16,309 nt of DNA from Anaerolineae bacterium (GTDB taxonomy: Bacteria; Chloroflexota; Anaerolineae; B4-G1; SLSP01). Within the stretch, counting starts at the first letter, position 1. Every line of letters begins with the position of its first letter. The notes beneath the pieces were generated by a model that was not told the origin of the DNA, did not search any database, and saw nothing but the letters and a program-made list of their open reading frames with translations. Positions 1-6,694 of the stretch are shown piece by piece. The position numbers and the translations under genes were made by a program. Where the stretch lies: assembly GCA_016927095.1 (NCBI GenBank), contig JAFGNI010000442.1, positions 1-16,309 of the forward strand, in the 5' to 3' direction.

Positions 1-422
1 ATGACGGTCATGGCCGCGATGGCACGCATCCAGGCGATATCCTCGATGCTGTGGTGGGTGGCACCCAACGGGCCGTAGGCCAGGCCGGTACTGACAGCAG
101 CCAACTTGACGTTCGATCGCGTGTACGCTAGGTCGTTCTTGATCTGCTCCATGGCCCGAGCGGTGAGGAAGCATCCGGCCCCAGCAACGAAGGGGACTCT
201 GCCGCCGTTGGCCATGCCAGCCGCCATGCCGACCATCGCTTGTTCTGCAATGCCGACGTTGAAGAGCCGGCTTGGGAAGCGCTCGGCGAACTTGCCAAGC
301 TTCGACGAGCTCACGGAGTCATTGCACAGGACAACAATCCGGGGGTCTGCCTCTGCCAACGCCACGAGGGTCTCGGCAAAGGCATCGCGACAGTCGTAGA
401 CTGCGGGTGATTGTAAGGTCAC
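1..422 (-). CDS. Transketolase, C-terminal (pyrimidine-binding) subunit, partial
   Basis: This is the second half of a split transketolase; with its partner just upstream it would move two-carbon ketol units between sugar phosphates using thiamine diphosphate. Only the first 140 residues are inside the window. The visible part has the transketolase pyrimidine-binding core: VGIAEQ at about residues 56-61, whose Glu60 matches the Glu that activates the cofactor aminopyrimidine, followed by a Gly/Met/Ala-rich helix, and later GPLGATHHSIED with the paired histidines typical of the family. The start is GTG at 420-422, preceded by AGAGGAG at 427-434. No ATG lies nearby in this frame, so ATG-only gene finding would miss or shift it. 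It begins 31 bases after the stop of the N-terminal subunit, consistent with co-transcription. The deoxyxylulose-phosphate synthase and pyruvate dehydrogenase E1-beta families share this fold, but the two-gene order and motifs fit transketolase better. Confidence 0.86.
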   Translation of the reverse strand, partial: MTLQSPAVYDCRDAFAETLVALAEADPRIVVLCNDSVSSSKLGKFAERFPSRLFNVGIAEQAMVGMAAGMANGGRVPFVAGAGCFLTARAMEQIKNDLAYTRSNVKLAAVSTGLAYGPLGATHHSIEDIAWMRAIAAMTV

Positions 423-453
423 GATACTCCTCTCGGTTGTGGGCGGCTACCGG

Positions 454-1287
454 TCACCGACAGCATGCGTCCAGTTCCGCAAGTGCCGCCGTCAGCTCCG
501 CTTCGGTGGGCACACGGTGGTGCCACGCGGCTCGATTCTCGATGAAGGAGACGCCGCGGCCCTTACAGGTGTTGGCCAGGACGAGGTTGGGCTGTCCGGC
601 TGCGAAGGGCAACGCGGCGAAGGTCGCGAGCAGAGCGGCATGATCATGGCCGTCGACCTCGCGCACGGCCCACCCAAACGCCCGCCATTTGTCGGCAAGC
701 GGTTCGAGGCTGGTGATCCGCTCGGTGCGGTCCATCATCTGGATGCCGTTCCGGTCGATGATGCAGACCAGGTTGTCAAGGCCGTGGTGGGCAGCAATCA
801 TCGCGGCCTCCCAATTGCTACCCTCCTGAAGCTCACCGTCGCCGGTCAACACGAAAGCGCGGCGCAGGCGGCAACCGGCGACAGCGTCGAGTTTGGCGGC
901 GAGTGCAGATCCGACAGCCATTGGCAAGCCGTGTCCCAGCGCGCCGGTGTTGGCCTCCACCCCGGGCACGTGGGTACTCGGGTGGCCACTCAGGCGCGAG
1001 AGTGGCTGCATATAGGTGCTCAGCTCCGCCTTGGGGAAGAAGCCGGCGAAGGCCAGCGTTGTGTACAGCAGGCCTGAGCTGTGGCCCTTGCTCATGTAGA
1101 ACCTGTCACGCTCTGGGTGCTCGGGGGCGTCGGGATCGACAGAGAGCACGTCACCGAAGTAGAGCACAGTGAGGATGTCAGCAGCAGACAGGTCGCCGCC
1201 GGTGTGACCGTGGTGCGCGTCAAAGATCATACGCAGGTTGCGTTTTCGGATCTCGGTCGCTTTGCGCCTAAGCTCGCTGGCGTCCAA
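454..1287 (-). CDS. Transketolase, N-terminal (TPP-binding) subunit
   Basis: This 277-residue subunit carries the diphosphate-binding domain of a two-gene transketolase, about the usual length for such subunits. The thiamine diphosphate motif is clear: GDG at residues 149-151 and its closing Asn at 180. Other family blocks are HHGHTGGDLSAADIL near 25, SKGHSSGLLY near 66 and TGALGHGLPMAVG near 114. The start chosen is TTG at 1285-1287, because AGGAAAGGAG (1295-1304) lies seven bases upstream. An in-frame GTG at 1338 would add 17 residues that overlap the preceding acetyltransferase gene and look nothing like the family. The stop is 31 bases before the C-terminal subunit. It is the third gene of the operon that begins with the TIM-barrel protein. 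Split transketolases can serve the pentose phosphate pathway or specialised sugars; the substrate cannot be read from sequence alone. Confidence 0.92.
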   Translation of the reverse strand: MDASELRRKATEIRKRNLRMIFDAHHGHTGGDLSAADILTVLYFGDVLSVDPDAPEHPERDRFYMSKGHSSGLLYTTLAFAGFFPKAELSTYMQPLSRLSGHPSTHVPGVEANTGALGHGLPMAVGSALAAKLDAVAGCRLRRAFVLTGDGELQEGSNWEAAMIAAHHGLDNLVCIIDRNGIQMMDRTERITSLEPLADKWRAFGWAVREVDGHDHAALLATFAALPFAAGQPNLVLANTCKGRGVSFIENRAAWHHRVPTEAELTAALAELDACCR

Positions 1288-1294
1288 ACTCGGG

Positions 1295-1304
1295 CTCCTT
1301 TCCT
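1295..1304 (-). promoter_or_regulatory. Ribosome binding site deciding the TTG start of the transketolase N-subunit
   Basis: AGGAAAGGAG on the minus strand, seven bases before TTG at 1285-1287. It lies between the acetyltransferase stop (1314-1316) and the TTG. It is the only strong Shine-Dalgarno sequence near this gene start, so it selects the shorter protein over the GTG at 1338. Confidence 0.8.
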
Positions 1305-1313
1305 TAGGGGCGT

Positions 1314-1862
1314 CTACCAGACTTCGCCCTCGCGCCACTCGATGGAAAGCGGTTGGGTCAGATCCAGGCCGGGCGTCTTGGGAAGCCTGAGGATCATCAC
1401 CTCCTCATCTTCCGGGGTGGCGACAAGGGCCCCATCTTTCCGAATGAAGAGGGGACCCTGCCACGGTTCCCATCCCAGGCGCGCATAGTAGGCTACACTG
1501 AAGGGAGAAAGCGCGGCAATATCGCAGTCACAGATCTCTCGCTGAAGACGGCGCATCACGGCGGCAGCGTAGCCCCGGTTACGATAGGCGGCGTCTGTGG
1601 CTACCAACTCGACGTAGGCTGTCCGGAGTAGGGGCCCCCTAGCTACCTGCAGCCAGCGCGTCACCCACATCGCGTGGGTCACGAGCTGTCCACCAACGGT
1701 GCCGAGAAGGTGGACGCCCTCACCAAGGTTGTCGAACAGGGCTGTGAGGTCCTCCTCGTAGGCACGGTTGATCAGGTCGATGAGCGCGACGCGAGTCTCG
1801 CCTTGCAGCTCGCTGCTAGCGACAAGGGAGATGCCGAGTGCGCCGCAATCGAGGATCGCCAC
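1314..1862 (-). CDS. GNAT acetyltransferase resembling aminoglycoside 2'-N-acetyltransferase, AAC(2')-I
   Basis: This 182-residue GNAT-fold protein is predicted to transfer acetyl from acetyl-CoA to an amino group. The acetyl-CoA loop is YRNRGYA at residues 93-99. Several blocks match the mycobacterial AAC(2')-I enzymes as I remember them: LRTAYVELVAT near 79-89 (Glu85 corresponds to the drug-contacting Glu of the family), a GWEPWQGPLFI block at 130-140 matching GW.PW.GP, a TPEDEE segment, and the C-terminal WREGEVW, whose final Trp182 is the hallmark end of the family. Total length also agrees (181 in M. tuberculosis AAC(2')-Ic). The start is GTG at 1860-1862 with GGGAG seven bases upstream; it begins 15 bases after the TIM-barrel stop. 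Being inside a sugar operon, its natural substrate may be an amino sugar rather than an antibiotic. Membership in the AAC(2')-like branch is likely; actual drug modification is not shown by sequence. Confidence 0.85.
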   Translation of the reverse strand: MAILDCGALGISLVASSELQGETRVALIDLINRAYEEDLTALFDNLGEGVHLLGTVGGQLVTHAMWVTRWLQVARGPLLRTAYVELVATDAAYRNRGYAAAVMRRLQREICDCDIAALSPFSVAYYARLGWEPWQGPLFIRKDGALVATPEDEEVMILRLPKTPGLDLTQPLSIEWREGEVW

Positions 1863-1877
1863 AGGTTCGCTCCCTAC

Positions 1878-3221
1878 CTAGGTATCTGCCCTGACGACGG
1901 CGGCCCAGTAGCCTTCCTCCGCCGGCGTGATCAGCGGCACCGTGCCGGTCTGGTCGACGGGCAGCGACGCCGGTTCGGCAGTCCATCGACATCCTCGGAT
2001 GTCCAACCAGTGCACGTACAGCAGCCGGTCGCCTGCTGCGGACACATCGAGGCGGACGTTGCCACCGTCAGGGAAGAAGACGGCGTAGGCCACGGCGGGT
2101 TCGGCGGCGCAGTAGGCCTCGTTGCGACTGCGATTCGTGAGCAGATCAAGGTGGGGCTCGCACGCGAAGATGTCAATCTCCGCCAGCAGCATCCGCATCG
2201 CTCGGATGTGAGCTTGGGCGATCGAGTTGAGGCCCAGACCGGAGGTTGGGCGGTGGAACCGTGACGAGGCTAGACCACCGAGGATGTTGCGCCAGAAGCG
2301 CTCCTGCGCGTCCCGCGTTGTGCCGTAGCGCCCTGTGTTGGCACCGTAGATCTTGACGCTGTTCATGGGCCGGGGGTGTCCTGACGCAAGTATGCGCTCG
2401 CGGATCACCTGCGGGTTTGCCCAGTGCTCGTAGTTCACTTGGTGGTTGTTCTGTGAGATATCGATGAAGTCGTAGATCGCCGGGTGGTCCAGCGTGTTGG
2501 CGTGCTCGGCACCAAGGAGGTTGTGGTCATCCCACATTTCCGTGGTCATTACACGCACACCGGCTGCCGCCGCCTTGGACTTGACGAAGCCTGACCAGTA
2601 CTTGCCCCACTCAGGGGATTCGTTGGTCTCGTTGTCCATACAGTAGAGTACGTTGCCGTAATCCAGCGAGATCGACAGCAGCTGGGCGACTTGCGCCTCT
2701 TGGTAGGCAAGGACCCGCTCGTTGTTCTCCAACGCCGGCACCGTCCGGAAGAAGGCGCTCTCGCGGCGCCCGGGGTGCGTATCGATCGCGGTCTGGAGTC
2801 CCGATTCGGCAGCCGTGTAGTTGACGTTGTTCTTCGGGTTGTAGGGATTGTCCTGCCAGGGAGCCCGAGCGAAGTCAAACCGATCCCACAGCTCGATCTG
2901 CAGGATAATGTCGCGCTCTGCCGTCAGGTCAAGAAAGTGCCGGAAGCGCTCCCCGTAGGCTATGCCGTGTTGCCCCAGGTCATAGAGGCCGGTACTGAGG
3001 TCGCGTTCGAAGGGCCAGACATCCCCCTCATCGCGGCTGGACATCGTGCACCGGACGTAGTTGCCGCCGACCTCGGCTAATAGGTCAAGGTGGCTGGCCA
3101 CGTCCGGTATCTGGAAGAGGTTATCCTCGCGACTCCCACCCAGCAGAACTACCGGTGCTCCCTTATACTGCCAGTAGAAGGGATTCTGCGTGTAGGGTTG
3201 GATGCGGTCTGCGTTGTTCAT
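1878..3221 (-). CDS. Cytoplasmic TIM-barrel glycoside-hydrolase-like protein with C-terminal beta-sandwich (DUF4038/Collagen_bind_2-like architecture)
   Basis: The protein has 447 residues and no signal peptide. Residues about 14-380 look like a (beta/alpha)8 glycosidase barrel: a YKGAPVVLLGGSREDNLF entry strand near 19-36, GGNYVRCTMSS near 52-62, DIILQIELWDRFD near 104-116, and VLYCMDNETNE at 191-201, where Asn197-Glu198 sits at the place of the clan GH-A acid/base. Residues about 380-447 resemble the small beta-sandwich (putative collagen-binding domain) that closes DUF4038 proteins, with FFPDGGNV and a final GYWAAVV strand. The region expected to hold the nucleophile Glu reads RPMNSVKIYG, with no Glu. 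The ATG start at 3219-3221 follows GAGGGAG. It is the first gene of the operon with the acetyltransferase and transketolase halves. GH140 apiosidases are relatives in architecture, but I cannot assign a substrate. Confidence 0.75.
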   Translation of the reverse strand: MNNADRIQPYTQNPFYWQYKGAPVVLLGGSREDNLFQIPDVASHLDLLAEVGGNYVRCTMSSRDEGDVWPFERDLSTGLYDLGQHGIAYGERFRHFLDLTAERDIILQIELWDRFDFARAPWQDNPYNPKNNVNYTAAESGLQTAIDTHPGRRESAFFRTVPALENNERVLAYQEAQVAQLLSISLDYGNVLYCMDNETNESPEWGKYWSGFVKSKAAAAGVRVMTTEMWDDHNLLGAEHANTLDHPAIYDFIDISQNNHQVNYEHWANPQVIRERILASGHPRPMNSVKIYGANTGRYGTTRDAQERFWRNILGGLASSRFHRPTSGLGLNSIAQAHIRAMRMLLAEIDIFACEPHLDLLTNRSRNEAYCAAEPAVAYAVFFPDGGNVRLDVSAAGDRLLYVHWLDIRGCRWTAEPASLPVDQTGTVPLITPAEEGYWAAVVRADT

Positions 3222-3246
3222 CGAAGATCTCCCTCGCTCTGTCTTG

Positions 3247-3262
3247 ACAGCGCTCTCGCTGT
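3247..3262. repeat. Inverted repeat in the leader of the GH-transketolase operon
   Basis: ACAGCG and CGCTGT arms (6 bp) flank a 4-base CTCT loop, just downstream of the -10 element at 3267-3272 and thus at or right after the transcription start. It could be an operator or a 5'-end RNA hairpin. The arms are short, so chance is possible. Confidence 0.4.
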
Positions 3263-3266
3263 TTCG

Positions 3267-3294
3267 ACTATAGCGCTGCTCGGACGGACGTCAA
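3267..3294 (-). promoter_or_regulatory. Sigma-70-type promoter for the GH, acetyltransferase and transketolase operon
   Basis: On the minus strand, -35 TTGACG (3289-3294), a 16-bp spacer, and -10 TATAGT (3267-3272). Five of six bases match consensus in each box. It lies 45 bases upstream of the ATG at 3221. The -35 box contains the TGA stop of the upstream glycosyltransferase, so that gene ends inside this promoter and the downstream genes can be transcribed independently. Confidence 0.75.
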
Positions 3295-5540
3295 TCGGCC
3301 CGGCGCAGAAGTGCTGCTGCACCGACAATGGCTGTGAGCCCCAAGCCACCATAGAAGAGGATACTGTGTGCGGCCTGCACGACTTGCGGTGTCGCCTCTT
3401 GAGGCGACTGCCACGGGGCAGCTTGTGTCAGGTCGACGGCACCCAACAGAGCCTGAGCATTGTCGTGGGTGTAGGCTTCGGTCTTGCGGAAGATGAGACA
3501 GTCCGGATGGTCGTAGACACTGAACGACTCTTCCGCGGGGGGTAATGACACTGCCAGAAGGTGATCCTGGGTGGCATGGGCGGCTGCCATCAGCGGGAAC
3601 GGGTTCTCTTGATCGGGAAACACGAATGGGCCAAGCTGCATATAGGATGTGAATCTGGCATCGAGCTCGAAACCCAACTCGCCGGCGAACAACGCGCGAT
3701 AGTAGGCGTTGGTGAGCGGATAGCGGTCCGGCAACCGCGATATGGAGCCGTGGAGCCGGTTGCTTGCCAGGAAGATGTAATCCACCTCGTCCAGCCACGC
3801 GAGGAGCTGCTCGCGTTTCTCAGGTGTGTCTTCGTTGTAGAGCTCCAGCGTCACCTGCGAGAAAGTGGGATTAGCACCGCCCTCGCGGAAGGCGTCGCGA
3901 CCATCGATGCGCAGCGGCAGTCCCCAATCCCAGTGTTCGTTCGCGACGACACTCCCATCCGGCACGCTGGCGTAGATCCAGCGTGAGGCGGCGACTCGCG
4001 TGTGGGGGCGCAGGTAGATGCCGAACAGCGCGAGACCCCAAAGCACCGTTGTGAGAACGACCGTGCCGGGCACGGCGAGCGCGAGCCAGCCACCTGCGCC
4101 CGCCGATGCCACGGCCTCAGCGCCGGTCGCATGCTGGGATGAGGCGAGCGCCCGCGCTCGTCTCTTCCGCAGACCAGCTGCAAGCGAACACTCCAAGGCG
4201 TAGGCCGCCAGCAGGATCAGCAGCGGATAGACAGGCAGGAAATACCGCATCGCCTTGACCCAGCGGGTGGCATAGAAAACAGTGTAGGCCGTGGTCCACA
4301 GCCAGAGCGCAAGGTGCCGGTGGTCGCCGCGCGCCAACTGCCATCCTGCAATCGCCCATCCCGCGCCGGCCGCCAGACCCAAAGGAAGCCCCAGGCCCCA
4401 CAGGCCAAGGTTGCGAAGAGGGAAGACAAGCGGAAGCCTGGCTGCCCATTGGCGGCCTGAAGGGTAGTCAACCGTGCCGCTCTGCTCCTCACGGATCTGA
4501 GTCAGCCGGTCGAACCATGCCGTGTTGGGCTCCAGCCCCAAGAGGCCGGGGCCCTCGAAGGCGTACGGCTGGCCCACCCGGAAAGCGGCAAGCGCAAGCG
4601 TAGCTGACAGCGCCACGGGCCCGGCGATCTGCAGAACGGCGACCGACAGCGCCCAACGGTGCCCTCGATCGGTGACCTCGTCTTGTCCTGCTGCGCGCAG
4701 CGACGCAATAGCGTGCACTGCAACCATGTGGCAGCGAAGCCACTGCAGCGCGCCCAACGCGACCAAGCCAGCTGCCAGCGCTGCGCTGACCTTGCAGGCT
4801 GCGGCTAGCCCCGTTGCAACGCCCCCGAGTCCTAGCCAGAGCCAAGGTGGTCGTTCAGTTGGGGCCTGGCCAGCGCGGATCGCGAAGGCTGCGGTCAGGG
4901 CTGTGAAGAAGGTGGCGGCACTGTCGACGGTGTAGAAGTGCGCTTGCTGAATCAGAAAGGCTGTCCCGGCTGCGAGCGCCATAGCTAACAAGCCCGCGCG
5001 CCTCCCATAGAGGCGCCAGCCCAGCAGGCCGATGACGACCACCGTGCCCACATCAGCGAGGGCGGCGAGATGGCGCCCAACGAAGGCGCTGTAGGTCCAG
5101 GTGAAGGTGCCCGGGTGGCACAGCCGACCAGGGGGCGGCGTGAAGCCTGACCGGCTCAGCCGTTTCAGCACGGACGCAGCCACCAGGCTGGGGACCCGGG
5201 CAGCTGGGTTCTCACAGGCCCGGTCAAGCCACTCCGTCACGGCACGTGTCATGAACAGCGGGAGCGTCCCGTAGCTGTAGACCTGATCGTGGTTACGTGG
5301 ATTCAGAGGTGAAACCTGCGTGTCGAAGTAGACCGAGAGGTCACCGGGCCACCGGACGGCTCCGGTGATCATGCGCATGTGCCCTTCGTCGGGATGAATC
5401 CACTGGCCCAGATCCCAGTTCAGGCCCGTGAAGCGCAGAGCGATGGCCAACAGCAGAATGACCAAGGTCAGAGCGTGAGTCAGCCTGCGCTCACGAAGTG
5501 TAGCTGCGTCGATCGCCGAGTTGTAGTCTGTCGTCGCCAT
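3291..5540 (-). CDS. Multi-pass membrane glycosyltransferase, PMT/ArnT-like (GT39/GT83 type)
   Basis: This 749-residue integral membrane protein is predicted to transfer a sugar from a polyprenyl-phosphate donor to a substrate outside the membrane. TM1 (about 21-40) is followed by LNWDLGQWIHPDE. The HPDE at 49-52 is the acidic first-loop motif of the PMT/ArnT superfamily. Roughly eleven to thirteen hydrophobic segments follow, including a GLAAACKVSA helix typical of the family and YFLPVYPLLILLAAYALE near the middle. After the last core helix comes a soluble-looking domain of about 200 residues, then a final C-terminal helix ending in RRAD. The start chosen is ATG at 5538-5540, although no strong Shine-Dalgarno precedes it. 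The longer GTG start at 5606 is rejected because it lies inside the promoter spacer. Acceptor and donor are unknown; a link to surface glycan or lipid glycosylation is only family knowledge. Confidence 0.85.
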   Translation of the reverse strand: MATTDYNSAIDAATLRERRLTHALTLVILLLAIALRFTGLNWDLGQWIHPDEGHMRMITGAVRWPGDLSVYFDTQVSPLNPRNHDQVYSYGTLPLFMTRAVTEWLDRACENPAARVPSLVAASVLKRLSRSGFTPPPGRLCHPGTFTWTYSAFVGRHLAALADVGTVVVIGLLGWRLYGRRAGLLAMALAAGTAFLIQQAHFYTVDSAATFFTALTAAFAIRAGQAPTERPPWLWLGLGGVATGLAAACKVSAALAAGLVALGALQWLRCHMVAVHAIASLRAAGQDEVTDRGHRWALSVAVLQIAGPVALSATLALAAFRVGQPYAFEGPGLLGLEPNTAWFDRLTQIREEQSGTVDYPSGRQWAARLPLVFPLRNLGLWGLGLPLGLAAGAGWAIAGWQLARGDHRHLALWLWTTAYTVFYATRWVKAMRYFLPVYPLLILLAAYALECSLAAGLRKRRARALASSQHATGAEAVASAGAGGWLALAVPGTVVLTTVLWGLALFGIYLRPHTRVAASRWIYASVPDGSVVANEHWDWGLPLRIDGRDAFREGGANPTFSQVTLELYNEDTPEKREQLLAWLDEVDYIFLASNRLHGSISRLPDRYPLTNAYYRALFAGELGFELDARFTSYMQLGPFVFPDQENPFPLMAAAHATQDHLLAVSLPPAEESFSVYDHPDCLIFRKTEAYTHDNAQALLGAVDLTQAAPWQSPQEATPQVVQAAHSILFYGGLGLTAIVGAAALLRRAD

Positions 5541-5591
5541 AGCTGTCGCTGCGGTGTATCCTCGATGCCCATCTCGCGTAATGCTGCGCCG

Positions 5592-5619
5592 ATTATAGAG
5601 GCGCACCTTGGCGGGTCAA
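5592..5619 (-). promoter_or_regulatory. Sigma-70-type promoter for the glycosyltransferase gene
   Basis: On the minus strand, -35 TTGACC (5614-5619), a 16-bp spacer and a perfect -10 TATAAT (5592-5597). Transcription would begin near 5585, about 45 bases before the ATG at 5540. It separates this gene from the ABC operon upstream and rules out the GTG start at 5606. Confidence 0.82.
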
Positions 5620-5649
5620 GGCTGGAAGGGCATCCGAGTCGGCATCGAT

Positions 5650-5681
5650 AGCGCCTCCAGGATGCGTCTTCTGGAGGCGCT
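5650..5681 (-). terminator. Hairpin after the ABC transporter operon (terminator-like, no U tract)
   Basis: Perfect 11-bp arms AGCGCCTCCAG and CTGGAGGCGCT surround a 10-base loop, 30 bases past the last ATPase stop and about 30 bases before the glycosyltransferase -35 box. The position suits transcription termination or mRNA 3'-end protection. Neither strand shows a T run after the stem, so it is not a canonical intrinsic terminator. Confidence 0.55.
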
Positions 5682-5710
5682 GATTGGTGCTGGACGAAGT
5701 GGGTGGGCCG

Positions 5711-6694
5711 CTAGTAGAGGTGGCACGCTGCCCAGTGACCAGGCGCGTGCTCGAGAAGTGGTGGCTCCTCGTCGTAGCAGATCGCCATCGCTTTGGGACA
5801 GCGCGTGTTGAAGTTGCACCCTTGGGGTGGGTTGATCGGGCTGGGCACATCGCCTGTCAAGATGATGCGTTCCCGCGTCTCCTCGATGACAGGATCTGCG
5901 ATGGGCGCTGCGGACCAGAGCGCCTGCGTGTAGGGGTGGAGTGGCTCACGGAGCACGGTCGCACTCTCCCCTAGCTCGACGATCTTGCCAAGGTACATCA
6001 CAGCCGTTCGGTCGCTGATGTAACGCACCATCGACAGATCGTGAGAGATGAACAGGTAAGTGAGGGCGAGCTCGCGCTGCAATCTGCGGAGCAGGTTGAC
6101 GATCTGGGCCTGGATCGAGACATCCAGGGACGAGATAGGCTCGTCACAGATCACGAAGTAGGGGTTGAGGCTGAGGGCGCGTGCGATGCCGACACGCTGC
6201 CGCTGGCCACCGGAGAACTCCGCCGGGAATCGGTTGACGAAGTACGCACTGAGGCCCACGCGTCGCAGCAACTCCACAGCCAGTTCCTCCGCCTCCTTGT
6301 GATTGGCGGCGATGCCGTGGACGAGCATCGGCTCGGTTAGGATGCGACCGATCGTCATCCTCGGATTCAGCGACGAATACGGGTTCTGGAAGATGATCTG
6401 CATCTCTGTACGGAGGCTGCGCATCGCGCGCGCTTCGAGACCGACGAGCTCCTTATCGCCCAGCTGCACCGAACCTGACGTCGGCGGGTCCAGCTGGAGG
6501 ATCGCCCGCGCAGCGGTGGTCTTGCCGCACCCGCTCTCACCGACGAGGCCTAAGGTCTCACCCTTGTGAATCTCGAAGGAGACACCGTCGACAGCTTTCA
6601 CGTAACCGGTGGTTCGCTGGAAGAGCCCGCGCTTCACCGGGAAGTGCTTCTTGAGATCCCGTACCCTCAGGATGACGTCGTTGCTGCCGGTCAA
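5711..6694 (-). CDS. Opp/Dpp-type ABC transporter ATPase, second subunit (OppF/DppF-like)
   Basis: This 327-residue ATPase would pair with the ATPase encoded just upstream to power import through the two permeases. Visible motifs are Walker A GESGCGKT (52-59), Q-loop Gln103, signature FSGGQRQRV (160-168), Walker B FVICDE (180-185) and switch His218. The C-terminal oligopeptide-transporter domain follows, with cysteines spaced C-x5-C-x6-C plus one more near the end; in some Opp/Dpp ATPases such cysteines bind an iron-sulfur cluster. The start is TTG at 6692-6694, with AGGAGGTGA upstream. The TTG overlaps the upstream TGA as TTGA, implying coupled translation. A longer reading from 6811 would add 39 residues that merely overlap the previous gene. 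A hairpin and the promoter of an unrelated gene follow it, so it ends the operon. Confidence 0.94.
   Translation of the reverse strand: MTGSNDVILRVRDLKKHFPVKRGLFQRTTGYVKAVDGVSFEIHKGETLGLVGESGCGKTTAARAILQLDPPTSGSVQLGDKELVGLEARAMRSLRTEMQIIFQNPYSSLNPRMTIGRILTEPMLVHGIAANHKEAEELAVELLRRVGLSAYFVNRFPAEFSGGQRQRVGIARALSLNPYFVICDEPISSLDVSIQAQIVNLLRRLQRELALTYLFISHDLSMVRYISDRTAVMYLGKIVELGESATVLREPLHPYTQALWSAAPIADPVIEETRERIILTGDVPSPINPPQGCNFNTRCPKAMAICYDEEPPLLEHAPGHWAACHLY

Noticed and set aside
439..1077. 212-codon plus-strand frame opposite the transketolase N-subunit
   Set aside because: Low-complexity shadow translation of a clearly conserved minus-strand gene, with no ribosome site or family motif.
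3244..3274. Plus-strand TTGACA with a TATAGC -10 box
   Set aside because: The spacer is 19 bp and it would transcribe antisense into the glycosyltransferase gene; the overlapping minus-strand promoter is better and has a gene to serve.
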